DNA from: Salinibacter grassmerensis
GTDB lineage: Bacteria > Bacteroidota > Rhodothermia > Rhodothermales > Salinibacteraceae
Length of the DNA stretch: 64,000 nt
Direction: 5' to 3'
Assembly (NCBI RefSeq): GCF_947077765.1
Contig: NZ_CAMTTF010000001.1
Coordinates: forward strand, 470,818 to 534,817
The position numbers and the translations under genes are program-made. Of this stretch, positions 1 through 7,373 are shown in pieces. The notes below the pieces were generated by a model. That model made no database searches, was not told the DNA's origin, and saw nothing but the letters and a program-made list of their open reading frames with translations. The stretch's first letter is position 1, and every line of letters starts with the position of its first letter.

Positions 1-404
1 GGCGTATCGGCCGTCACGGCGCCGTCGTCTGCGCGCTGCTGAAAAGTACGGCGGGAGACCGCGGCCACCTCCCCGTCGGCGGTGCGGTACAGCACGTCGA
101 GCGAAGGGACCCAGTCGATGGACAGGGCGGACGCCGCGTCGTCGATCGCGTGAACCAGATCGTCGATGCCGCATCCGGAAATGTCGCCCCCTCCGACCGG
201 TGCGGCGGCGACGACGAGAAACCGGTCGTCGAGAATGGTCGCGGTCCCCTCCACGGGGCGCTGGTGGGAGGTCCACTCGTCCATGAACGCCGAGAGCCGG
301 TCGAGCAGCGCCGACTGCGTGGCGTCATCGAGCGGCGCGGCGGCTGCGTGGATCCAAAGGCGCGCGTCGTCGGGAAGGGCGGAGAAGGCGGAGGCGTCGG
401 CCAT
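1..404 (-). CDS. Hypothetical cytosolic protein, 3' end outside window
   Basis: The reading frame opens at an ATG (complement of 402-404) and runs off the left edge after about 134 codons, so the C-terminus is missing. The product is acidic and soluble, with no signal peptide or membrane segment. It starts MADASAFSALPDDARLWIHA and contains a Trp-Thr-Ser-His stretch followed by a Gly-Cys-Gly-Ile-Asp segment. That pattern recalls a small Bacteroidota family that often carries a legacy label of ABC transporter ATPase although it has no Walker motifs; this match is from memory. Codon usage matches its neighbours. It is divergent from the DoxX gene at 667, sharing a 262-bp leader region. I do not assign a function. 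Confidence 0.6.
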   Translation of the reverse strand, partial: MADASAFSALPDDARLWIHAAAAPLDDATQSALLDRLSAFMDEWTSHQRPVEGTATILDDRFLVVAAAPVGGGDISGCGIDDLVHAIDDAASALSIDWVPSLDVLYRTADGEVAAVSRRTFQQRADDGAVTADT

Positions 405-666
405 GGGGCACGGAGCGACAGGTGGAGAAGCGTCGAACGTCCTTTCTTGTAAGCCGGCTCCGGCCGTTTGTTTGTCGACAGGCCGCTGGCTGGCGCCGGA
501 CCGCCACAACAGGGCCGAGGGCCGCAACGAACCGAGGAACGAGGACGTCGGGCCGTCGTGATATGGTATGTGAAGAAAATAAAAAGAGAAGTGAGCTTGA
601 ACTGACGGGTTCGGGCGCCTCCCGAATGCCGTTCGTGCCTCTGCAGAAATCCGCCCCGCTCCGCCC

Positions 667-1455
667 ATGTCCCGCTATCGTGATGTCGTCGGTTGGATCA
701 ATGAGCATCGGGCGGTGGCCCTCGATCTCGTCCGCATCTATCTTGGCGTCGGGCTGTTCGTCCGCGGCGTGCTGTTCGCCTACGAGAGCCAGGGGGTGAG
801 CGTCCTCGTGGACCTGTCCGGGTTTTCGGTGGGCTCGGCGGTGCTTGCCCACTACGTGACGTTCGCGCACCTGATGGGCGGGCTCATGTTGGCCGTGGGG
901 CTGCTCACCCGCCTCGCGGCGCTCGTACAGATCCCCATCCTGGCCGGGGCGGTCTTTCTGGTGCACCTGGAGCAGGGGCTCCTGACCGCCGATCAGTCCC
1001 TTGAGTTTTCGGCCCTCGTCCTTGTCCTGCTCGTAGTGGTTTTCATCTTTGGGCCGGGGGAGTGGGCCGCCGACCAGTACGTCTTTGAGCGAGAGCCGGA
1101 GCTGCAGGACGAAGACCCGGAGCTCTGGTGGCGCGACGAAGACTTTGAGCCGACGCCCACCCCGGAGCCCACAGGGGGAGAGAACGGGGTGGCCGTGGCG
1201 TCGGCGTCAGCGGCAAGCGCAAAAGAGCTTCTCGCTGAGCGCGTGGACGAGGAGCCGTGTGCGTGTGGCCACGACCTGTCCCATCCCCGGGTGGCTGTGG
1301 AGCCGAAGTACGGGTGGAGTGCCGGCTTCTTCTTCATGCTTGGGGTCTCGGCGCCCCTGCAGGAGGTCGTGTTCTACTGCGAGGAGTGCGGCACCGTGAT
1401 GAAGCGCACGCGAGACGCCGAACTCCTTCGGCGGTACCGCTGGCACACGTCCTGA
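667..1455 (+). CDS. DoxX-like membrane protein with C-terminal Cys-rich (zinc-ribbon-like) tail
   Basis: A 262-residue protein. Residues 1-130 form about four hydrophobic helices typical of the DoxX/DoxD family, including a GLLTRLAALVQ loop. Residues 135-175 form a hydrophilic linker rich in Asp, Glu and Pro. The last 80 residues carry a Cys-Ala-Cys-Gly-His cluster and a Cys-Glu-Glu-Cys cluster on either side of another hydrophobic segment, which could bind a metal. DoxX proteins are often tied to redox or quinone functions, but the role of this one is unknown. It lies 95 bp upstream of the patatin gene on the same strand. The start at 667 is the first ATG before the hydrophobic region. Two shorter DoxX paralogues sit at 18368 and 18858. 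Confidence 0.75.
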   Translation: MSRYRDVVGWINEHRAVALDLVRIYLGVGLFVRGVLFAYESQGVSVLVDLSGFSVGSAVLAHYVTFAHLMGGLMLAVGLLTRLAALVQIPILAGAVFLVHLEQGLLTADQSLEFSALVLVLLVVVFIFGPGEWAADQYVFEREPELQDEDPELWWRDEDFEPTPTPEPTGGENGVAVASASAASAKELLAERVDEEPCACGHDLSHPRVAVEPKYGWSAGFFFMLGVSAPLQEVVFYCEECGTVMKRTRDAELLRRYRWHTS

Positions 1456-1550
1456 ACCTTGAGGGCGGTTGGGCGTGGGAGGGGGCATCGCGGTCATTGA
1501 CCACGGACGACGCGGCGCATCAACACAAGCTCGCATCCCCTCCTTCTTCG

Positions 1551-2753
1551 ATGAGCGGAGAGTCGGCCGACGGAACTGTGGAATCGGACTCCGGTGGGCC
1601 GGCGGAGGCGCCCGCGGCGCTCGTGCTGGGTGGGGGCGGAGCCCGGGCCGCATACCAGACCGGCGTCCTTCACTACGTGGGGGAGGCGTTTCCCGAGGCG
1701 TCGGTGCCGCTCATGACGGGCGTGTCGGCGGGGTCCATCAACGCCGCGCACCTCGCGGCCGACCCCGGGCCGTGGAAGGACCGCACCGCGCGGCTCGTGC
1801 GCTACTGGGAGGACCTGACGGCGGACGACGTGTTTGCGCCGCGCTCTCCCTGGACGATCGCGCGGTCGATGCTGTGGGGGCGGCGGCCGAGCAAAAGGCA
1901 GACCCTTCTGGACACGGCACCCCTCCGTGCCTACCTCGACCGGCGCCTCCCGACGGACGACACGGGCCGGCTCACGGGCGTGGCCGATAACATAGAGGCC
2001 GGGCGCCTGGAGGGCCTCGCCATCTCTACCTCCAACTACGCCACGCTCCAGACGGTGACGTGGGTACAGGGGGGCTCGATGCGAGACTGGGAGCGGCCCA
2101 ACCGAATTGGTCGGCGGACGATCCTCAGCCTCGACCACGTCATGGCCTCCACGGCCCTGCCCATGGTGTTTCCGGCGGTGCGCCTCGGCGACGCCTGGTA
2201 CGGCGACGGGGGGCTCCGCATGCTCGATCCCCTCGCGCCGGCCGTCCACCTGGGGGCGGATCGTCTCTTCGTCGTCTCGACCCGTTACGAGCGGTCCCAG
2301 GCCGAGGCCAACCGGTCGGCCCGCACGCCGGCCTATCCGTCGCTTTTCCAAATGATGGGCATCCTCGCCAACGTGCTCATGCTCGACGTGCTGGAGCACG
2401 ACGCCGCCGTGCTGCGTCGCATCAACCGCCTCGTGCGAAAGCTGCGCCCGGAGGAGCACGAGCCGCTCCAGCCCATCGACCTGCTCGTCCTACGGCCGTC
2501 CGTCGACCTCGGGGCCCTGGCGGGGGACTACCAGATGGACCTCGGCGGGGCCATGGGACGCCTTCTGTCCGCGGTGCAGTGGCGCACCGACCCCCCGCCC
2601 GACTGGTGGAGCATGCTGCTCTTCCAGCCCGACTATCTGGACCGCCTCCTCGAGATCGGCTACAACGACGCGCAGCGCCAGCACGACCGCATCGAGGCCT
2701 TCTTTGCGCGAGAGCCGATTGATCAGTCGGCGTCCGTGTCCTTCCGTTCGTAG
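1551..2753 (+). CDS. Patatin-like phospholipase family protein
   Basis: A 400-residue protein predicted to be a serine acyl hydrolase acting on lipids. The patatin signature is clear. A glycine-rich oxyanion loop (GGGGAR) lies at residues 27-32, the nucleophile elbow G-V-S-A-G has Ser59, and the second member of the dyad is Asp219 in a D-G-G motif. No signal peptide is visible, so it is probably cytosolic or membrane-associated. I chose the ATG at 1551, shortly before the catalytic domain; the frame is open further upstream, but that part overlaps the DoxX gene and reads like shadow sequence. The 3' end overlaps the end of the convergent folA gene by 31 bp. The substrate cannot be read from the sequence. 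Confidence 0.88.
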   Translation: MSGESADGTVESDSGGPAEAPAALVLGGGGARAAYQTGVLHYVGEAFPEASVPLMTGVSAGSINAAHLAADPGPWKDRTARLVRYWEDLTADDVFAPRSPWTIARSMLWGRRPSKRQTLLDTAPLRAYLDRRLPTDDTGRLTGVADNIEAGRLEGLAISTSNYATLQTVTWVQGGSMRDWERPNRIGRRTILSLDHVMASTALPMVFPAVRLGDAWYGDGGLRMLDPLAPAVHLGADRLFVVSTRYERSQAEANRSARTPAYPSLFQMMGILANVLMLDVLEHDAAVLRRINRLVRKLRPEEHEPLQPIDLLVLRPSVDLGALAGDYQMDLGGAMGRLLSAVQWRTDPPPDWWSMLLFQPDYLDRLLEIGYNDAQRQHDRIEAFFAREPIDQSASVSFRS

Positions 2754-3232
2754 GTGACGAAGCGGAAGCCGTCCCGTGCGTCCACGGCAGTCTCTTCAAA
2801 CACGTCCCCAATGAGGTGCCTGAACGGAGGGAAGAAGGTGTCGCCCGCGTACTCGCCCTCCACCAGGGTCAGCTCCAGCCGGTCGGCGTGCGGGAGGAAC
2901 TGTTCGTAGACCGACTCGCCCCCGCCGATGAAGACGGTGTCGTCGTCGGGCAGGGCGTCGAGGGCCGCGTCGACGGAGGCGTAGGTTTCTACCTCGGGGT
3001 ACTCCTCGTAGCCGTCCTTCGTGGTGAGGACCACCATCTTCCGGTCGGGCAGCGGGCCGCCGAACTGGTGCACGATGGACTCAAACGTGCGCCGGCCCAT
3101 CAGCAGCGGGTGCCCGGTGGTGAGCGCCTTGAAGTGCTGCAGGTCCTCCGGGATGTGCCAGGGGAGGTCCTTGTCCTTCCCAATGACCCGGTTTTCTTCG
3201 GCGACAGCGGCGATGAGGACGAGTTCAGGCAT
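2723..3232 (-). CDS. folA: Dihydrofolate reductase
   Basis: A 169-residue enzyme that reduces dihydrofolate to tetrahydrofolate with NADPH in the cytosol. It has the family's usual length. The N-terminus (LIAAVAEENRVIGKDKDLPW) is the canonical DHFR opening. Asp30 in the PEDL segment aligns with the catalytic Asp27 of the E. coli enzyme. Further on are the NADPH-binding GRRTFES motif and the FIGGGESVYEQ motif. The ATG at 3232 gives the standard N-terminus; longer upstream extensions are out of character. The protein is acidic. Its tail overlaps the patatin gene by 31 bp in antisense. Its functional partner thyA lies on the same strand about 8.5 kb away, so the two are not co-transcribed as in many bacteria. 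Confidence 0.96.
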   Translation of the reverse strand: MPELVLIAAVAEENRVIGKDKDLPWHIPEDLQHFKALTTGHPLLMGRRTFESIVHQFGGPLPDRKMVVLTTKDGYEEYPEVETYASVDAALDALPDDDTVFIGGGESVYEQFLPHADRLELTLVEGEYAGDTFFPPFRHLIGDVFEETAVDARDGFRFVTYERKDTDAD

Positions 3233-3284
3233 GAGATCAGTGGCAAGAAGAAGAGATTGGGAGGGAAAAGAAAGAGAAAACCGT

Positions 3285-4748
3285 TCATGTGTTGTCTGCG
3301 AAACGGGATGTCTCGGCAAAAGAGGTAGGCTCCGGGTCGTGGCCCAGCGCCGCTTCGAGACGGCGCCCGGCCGCGAGCAGTTCGGCGTCCGAACCGCACC
3401 GGGCGTGCACCTGCAGGCCGATGGGGCGCCCGTCCGACGACTGGCCGGCGGGCAGGGTGAGAATGGGATGGCCCGTGACGGCCGTGGGGCAGTTGTAGGG
3501 CGCGATGGGGAGCGCGTAGGGAACCGAGACGCCCTCAATGTCGAGGGCGGCCCCGATGCGGCGGTGGGCAAAGGCGGGCGTAGCGGCCACGGGCGTCACC
3601 CACAGGTCCCAGTCGCCGAAGAAGGCATTGAGGGTGGTGGTGAGGGCGTCCTTCCGGTCGAGCGCGTCGAAGTAGCCGCGTGGCCCGAGGTTGGCGCCCG
3701 TGGCCATCTGCCCGGCGAGAAAGCCGTACTGCGACCGTACGTAGCCCTGCCACACCAGCTGCCGGAATGGCGTCGTCCGCAGGGGGGCGGGCAGTCCCGC
3801 CGTGATCTCGAAGCCCTGGATGCGGGCCCAGGTGTCAAGGGCGTCCTCCGTGTCGATCGGAGCAGGGCGGTGCGCCACGCTGCACCCGGCGGTGCGCCAG
3901 GCGTCGACGGCGTCGCGGAGCACGCGCTGGGTGTCGGTGTCGACGGGCACGCCGCCCAACTCGGGCGTCACGGCGATGCGCAGGGCATCGGCCGGGGGAA
4001 TGGGGATGTCGGTCGGGGCCGCCGAGCCCGAGAGGGCGGTCCAGGCCAGCTGCAGGTCTTCGACGGTGCGGGCCATCGGGCCGGCCACGGCGACGTGGCG
4101 CACCGTCGCGGGGCGGTCGGGCGGGCGGATGCCGCGCAGGGGAGCGTCTTCCGTCGGGCGCAGGCCGGCGACCCCGCAAAAGTGGGACGGCACGCGGATG
4201 GAGCCCCCTACGTCGGCCCCCAACTCCAGCGGCGACAGGCCCGCCGCCAGGGCCGCCGCGGAGCCGCCCGAGCTTCCGCCGGGCGTGCAGTCCAGGGCCC
4301 ACGGATTGTTGGCGCGGCCAAATGTCGGGTTTTGGCACTGCCAGTCGTAGGCCGCAAACGGCAGGTTGGTCTTGCCCATCAGGATCGCCCCCGCCTCTTT
4401 AAGGCGGTGGACCTGCGGGGCGTCGGTGTCGGGAACGAAGTCCTCGTAGCTGGGTAGGGCGTAGGTGGTGCGCAGCCCGGCGGTCGAGAACTGATCCTTG
4501 GCCGTGAAGGGCACGCCGTGCAGCGGGCCCCACACCTCGTCCCGCGCCAGCGCCGCGTCGGCGGCGTCCGCCCGAGCCCGCGCCCGGTTCGTGTTGAGCG
4601 TCACCACGGCATTCACGGCCGGGTTTCGGCGCTCGATGCGGTCCAGATGCGCCTCCAGCACCTCGACGGCAGAGACCTTGCGGGCACGGATGCGGCGGGC
4701 CAGCTCAACGGCAGAGCAGGACGTGAGGTCGAGCACGTTGTGAGACAC
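3285..4748 (-). CDS. Amidase signature family hydrolase
   Basis: A 487-residue protein of the amidase signature family, which hydrolyses carboxamide bonds using a Ser-cisSer-Lys triad. The triad is visible: Lys84 in GVPFTAKDQF, Ser159 in the GGSSGGS loop and Ser183 in the GGSIR motif, with the typical 24-residue spacing between the serines. The GatA-like beginning (SAVELARRIRARKVSAVEVL) is also typical. No gatB or gatC genes adjoin it, and the C-terminal half diverges from GatA, so a stand-alone amidase (aliphatic, aryl or fatty-acid amide type) is more likely than the tRNA amidotransferase subunit. It ends 52 bp before folA on the same strand. A strong hairpin with a T-run sits about 90 bp upstream of its start. 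Confidence 0.9.
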   Translation of the reverse strand: MSHNVLDLTSCSAVELARRIRARKVSAVEVLEAHLDRIERRNPAVNAVVTLNTNRARARADAADAALARDEVWGPLHGVPFTAKDQFSTAGLRTTYALPSYEDFVPDTDAPQVHRLKEAGAILMGKTNLPFAAYDWQCQNPTFGRANNPWALDCTPGGSSGGSAAALAAGLSPLELGADVGGSIRVPSHFCGVAGLRPTEDAPLRGIRPPDRPATVRHVAVAGPMARTVEDLQLAWTALSGSAAPTDIPIPPADALRIAVTPELGGVPVDTDTQRVLRDAVDAWRTAGCSVAHRPAPIDTEDALDTWARIQGFEITAGLPAPLRTTPFRQLVWQGYVRSQYGFLAGQMATGANLGPRGYFDALDRKDALTTTLNAFFGDWDLWVTPVAATPAFAHRRIGAALDIEGVSVPYALPIAPYNCPTAVTGHPILTLPAGQSSDGRPIGLQVHARCGSDAELLAAGRRLEAALGHDPEPTSFAETSRFADNT

Positions 4749-5260
4749 GAGGAGGCAGTAAGCGACGAACGCCTGCTCGTACGGTGGGACGAGCGGTGGG
4801 ATTCAGTTCGATCTCCGACTCGCCGGACAGGGGACAAAAAATAAGGACCCGAAGGCCCCGGTCGCAGCTCGACCGGGACGCTTCGGGGCCCCACCGCTCT
4901 GAAAATCCGTATAGGGTATGGTTCGGTCCCCCTTGCTCAATTCCGTACCGCCCGTCTGCATTGGGGGAATGCAAAGACGCAAAGTGGACTACGAGAATAA
5001 CATTAACAAGTCTATGAACCGTCTCCGGTCGGCGCAAGGGATCTTTGACGAGTGGGAGCTACGGTCGATGAGCGGGATATGCGTTCGACGAGCGATGAGG
5101 GTGGGCAAAGCCGCCGCCCGTGAGCCCTCGTCTCGGAGCAGGCGGTCCTCGTGAATACCGGCGTACCGGCGACATCACACAGTACGGGTTTTCCCTGAAC
5201 CTGACGCCCCACTTGACCCGTTTGGGGCCTCTACACTCAGGCCAACGGTTTTTTCTGCCG
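4749..5260. other. 512-bp intergenic region between divergent genes
   Basis: No convincing gene is present. It separates the amidase (minus) from the sensor kinase (plus) and should hold both promoters. Its main feature is the minus-strand hairpin at 4836-4890. The part from 4905 to 5015 is richer in A/T than its surroundings. Short open frames here show neither a family signature nor the acidic composition of the neighbouring genes. Confidence 0.6.
4836..4890 (-). terminator. Long intrinsic-terminator-like hairpin upstream of the amidase gene
   Basis: Read on the minus strand, an outer stem (4881-4890 with 4845-4854, one mismatch) encloses a perfect inner stem (4870-4877 with 4857-4864) around a 5-nt loop. 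It is followed at once by TTATTTTTTG (4844-4835). This is the form of a Rho-independent terminator. No minus-strand gene lies upstream of it: the next gene is the plus-strand kinase. It may therefore end a small untranslated RNA or act as an attenuator in the amidase leader. Confidence 0.65.
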
Positions 5261-6346
5261 ATGTCTCGGACATACGCCTACTGGATTTGTCAGCTCGGCG
5301 GGTGGGCCGGATACGCGGTGATGCGCATCACCCTGATCTCTTTCTTCCAGCCCATCACGTGGGAGCGGGCTGCCTCCTACGCCGTCCTCGTGGTGGCCGG
5401 CGTGCTGTACACCCATCTCTACCGGTACGCCGCCAAGCGAAGAGGATGGATGCAGATGTCGTTGGGGCAGCTGGCACCGCGGGTCGTGGGGGCGACCCTA
5501 GGGGTTGCGGCTCTGTTGTACCTGACTGTGGACGGCATGGGGCGCTACGTGCTGGAACTGGACCTCTACGAGGAGATCGACTCGCAGACCGGGATGCTGT
5601 TGGCCTCGGTCGTGAACGGGTGGATTCTGCTCATGCTGTGGTCGCTGATCTACTTCGGCGTCCACTACTTCTGGAACTACCGGCGGGCGGAGGTGGACAA
5701 GTGGAAGCTGGAGGCCCAGGCCGAGACGGCGCGGCTGAAGGCCCTAAAGCTACAGCTGAACCCCCACTTCTTTTTCAACAGCCTCAACAGCGTGCGGGCC
5801 CTGATCGCCGAGGACCCGGACCGTGCACAGCGCATGGTGACGCGCCTGGCCCGCCTGCTGCGGAGCACCCTTCAGGCCGACGACATGAAAACCGTGTCCC
5901 TCGAGGAGGAACTGTCGACCGTGCGCACGTACTTGGCGCTCGAGAAGGTGCGCTTCGAGGATCGGCTCCGCCACCGAATTGAGGTAGATGACGAGGCACG
6001 GTCGCACCCGGTCCCGTTCATGCTGGTGCAGACGCTCGTGGAGAACGGGATCAAACACGGGGTGGCGTGTTGTCAGGAGGGCGGCGTCATCACGGTCGGG
6101 GGCACGGTGGTGGATGAGGCCCTCCACATCTGCGTGACCAATCCCGGCACCCTCGACACGGAGGAGGGCGGAACCGGGCTGGACAACGCCCGCGAACGGC
6201 TGCAACTGCTCTTTGGAACGGAGGCGTCGCTGACCGTGGAAAATGCGGACGCCGAGACCGTCTCCGCCACCGCGGTGCTCCCGGTCCGCGCCGTCCCCGA
6301 ACCGCCTGTGGTGCAGGGGGAGGCCTCCGTCTTGGCCCGCGACTGA
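5261..6346 (+). CDS. LytS/YehU-type sensor histidine kinase
   Basis: A 361-residue membrane kinase. Several hydrophobic segments cover roughly residues 5-150, then a coiled-coil-like stretch (RRAEVDKWKLEAQAETARLK). The His_kinase motif LQLNPHFFFNSLNS follows, with the phosphoacceptor His169. A GHKL-type ATPase domain has N-box residues in LVENGIKHG and a glycine-rich GGTGLDNARERL motif. It would phosphorylate the LytTR regulator encoded 60 bp downstream. The ATG at 5261 is chosen because it immediately precedes the first membrane segment; the upstream extension is unrelated in composition. The periplasmic input is not evident. The pair is followed by a peptidase/barrel surface protein, a plausible target. 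Confidence 0.93.
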   Translation: MSRTYAYWICQLGGWAGYAVMRITLISFFQPITWERAASYAVLVVAGVLYTHLYRYAAKRRGWMQMSLGQLAPRVVGATLGVAALLYLTVDGMGRYVLELDLYEEIDSQTGMLLASVVNGWILLMLWSLIYFGVHYFWNYRRAEVDKWKLEAQAETARLKALKLQLNPHFFFNSLNSVRALIAEDPDRAQRMVTRLARLLRSTLQADDMKTVSLEEELSTVRTYLALEKVRFEDRLRHRIEVDDEARSHPVPFMLVQTLVENGIKHGVACCQEGGVITVGGTVVDEALHICVTNPGTLDTEEGGTGLDNARERLQLLFGTEASLTVENADAETVSATAVLPVRAVPEPPVVQGEASVLARD

Positions 6347-6406
6347 CCGGAGAACAAAGCCCGGTCCCAACCTGCCATTCAACCGCACAACCCTGCAGCA
6401 TCCGGC

Positions 6407-7162
6407 ATGGCGTCCCCCCCTGTGCTCCGCACCCTCATCGTTGACGACGAGCGCCTGGCGCGCCGGGAGCTCCGGCGCCTGCTGGAGCCCCAGGAGGCGG
6501 TGACGGTGGCCGGCGAGGCCGCCAACGCCGACGAGGCGGAGGCCGCCATCCACGAGAACAATCTGGACCTGCTCCTGCTCGACGTGCAGATGCCAGAGGA
6601 CAGCGGGTTCGACCTGCTGGAGCGGCTCGACGCGGTGCCGCACGTCGTCTTCGTCACCGCCTACGACGAGTACGCCATCCGGGCCTTCAAGGTGAACGCG
6701 CTGGACTACCTCGTGAAGCCGGTGGAGCCGGAGCGGCTGGAGGAGGCGATTGAGACGGTGCAGGAACGGGCCACCGAGAGCCGGCCCCAGGCCGTGGCGG
6801 CGGACGACGAAGAGCCCCGGACGCCCCTCAGGGCCGAGGACCAGGTGTTCGTCAAAGACGGGGAGCGGTGCTGGTTCGTGCAACTGGCGGACGTCCGCCT
6901 GTTCGAGGCGGCGGGCAACTACACGCGGCTCTACTTCGACGGCGAGGAGCCGCTCATCCACCGCTCCCTCAGCACCCTCGAGGACCGACTCGACCCCGAC
7001 CGCTTCTTTCGGGCCAGCCGCCAGCACATCCTCAACCTGCGATGGGTCGACGACGTGACGCCGTGGTCGAAAGACAAGCTGAAGGCCACGTTGAGCGACG
7101 GGACCGAGGTGGAGCTGTCGCGTCGTCGGTCCCGTGCGTTCCGCGAGCAGCTCAGTCTGTGA
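6407..7162 (+). CDS. LytTR-family DNA-binding response regulator
   Basis: A 251-residue cytosolic transcription regulator. The receiver domain (residues 6-125) has acidic residues Asp13 and Asp14, phosphoacceptor Asp59 in LLLLDVQMPEDSGF, the Thr of VFVTAYDEYA and the Lys of DYLVKPVEPERL. A short acidic linker precedes a C-terminal LytTR DNA-binding domain marked by GNYTRLYFDG, a HRSLSTLEDRL stretch and FFRASRQHILNL. It is the cognate partner of the kinase just upstream, with a 60-bp gap and no terminator, so the two are probably co-transcribed. LytTR regulators usually bind paired imperfect direct repeats; I did not find an obvious pair in the next 210 bp. Confidence 0.95.
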   Translation: MASPPVLRTLIVDDERLARRELRRLLEPQEAVTVAGEAANADEAEAAIHENNLDLLLLDVQMPEDSGFDLLERLDAVPHVVFVTAYDEYAIRAFKVNALDYLVKPVEPERLEEAIETVQERATESRPQAVAADDEEPRTPLRAEDQVFVKDGERCWFVQLADVRLFEAAGNYTRLYFDGEEPLIHRSLSTLEDRLDPDRFFRASRQHILNLRWVDDVTPWSKDKLKATLSDGTEVELSRRRSRAFREQLSL

Positions 7163-7373
7163 ACGCGTTTCCATCCCAAGCGGCGGGCGCTCCGCCCAGC
7201 CCGTCCGCCTGCGCAGGAGGGCAGGTCTCGACACAGCCCATGTGGACCGCCGAACAGCCGACCGCTGCCGGTGCGGTCGGACACAGGCTCCCATCGGAGA
7301 AGCGGTTCCCAACGCGCTGAGCGCAGCGGATCGCGTTCTCCCCAATGCTCAAACGCCGACACACAACCACGCG

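Noticed and set aside
3021-4457. 478-codon open frame on the plus strand
   Set aside because: It is antisense to folA and the amidase, both of which show catalytic residues in the right frame.
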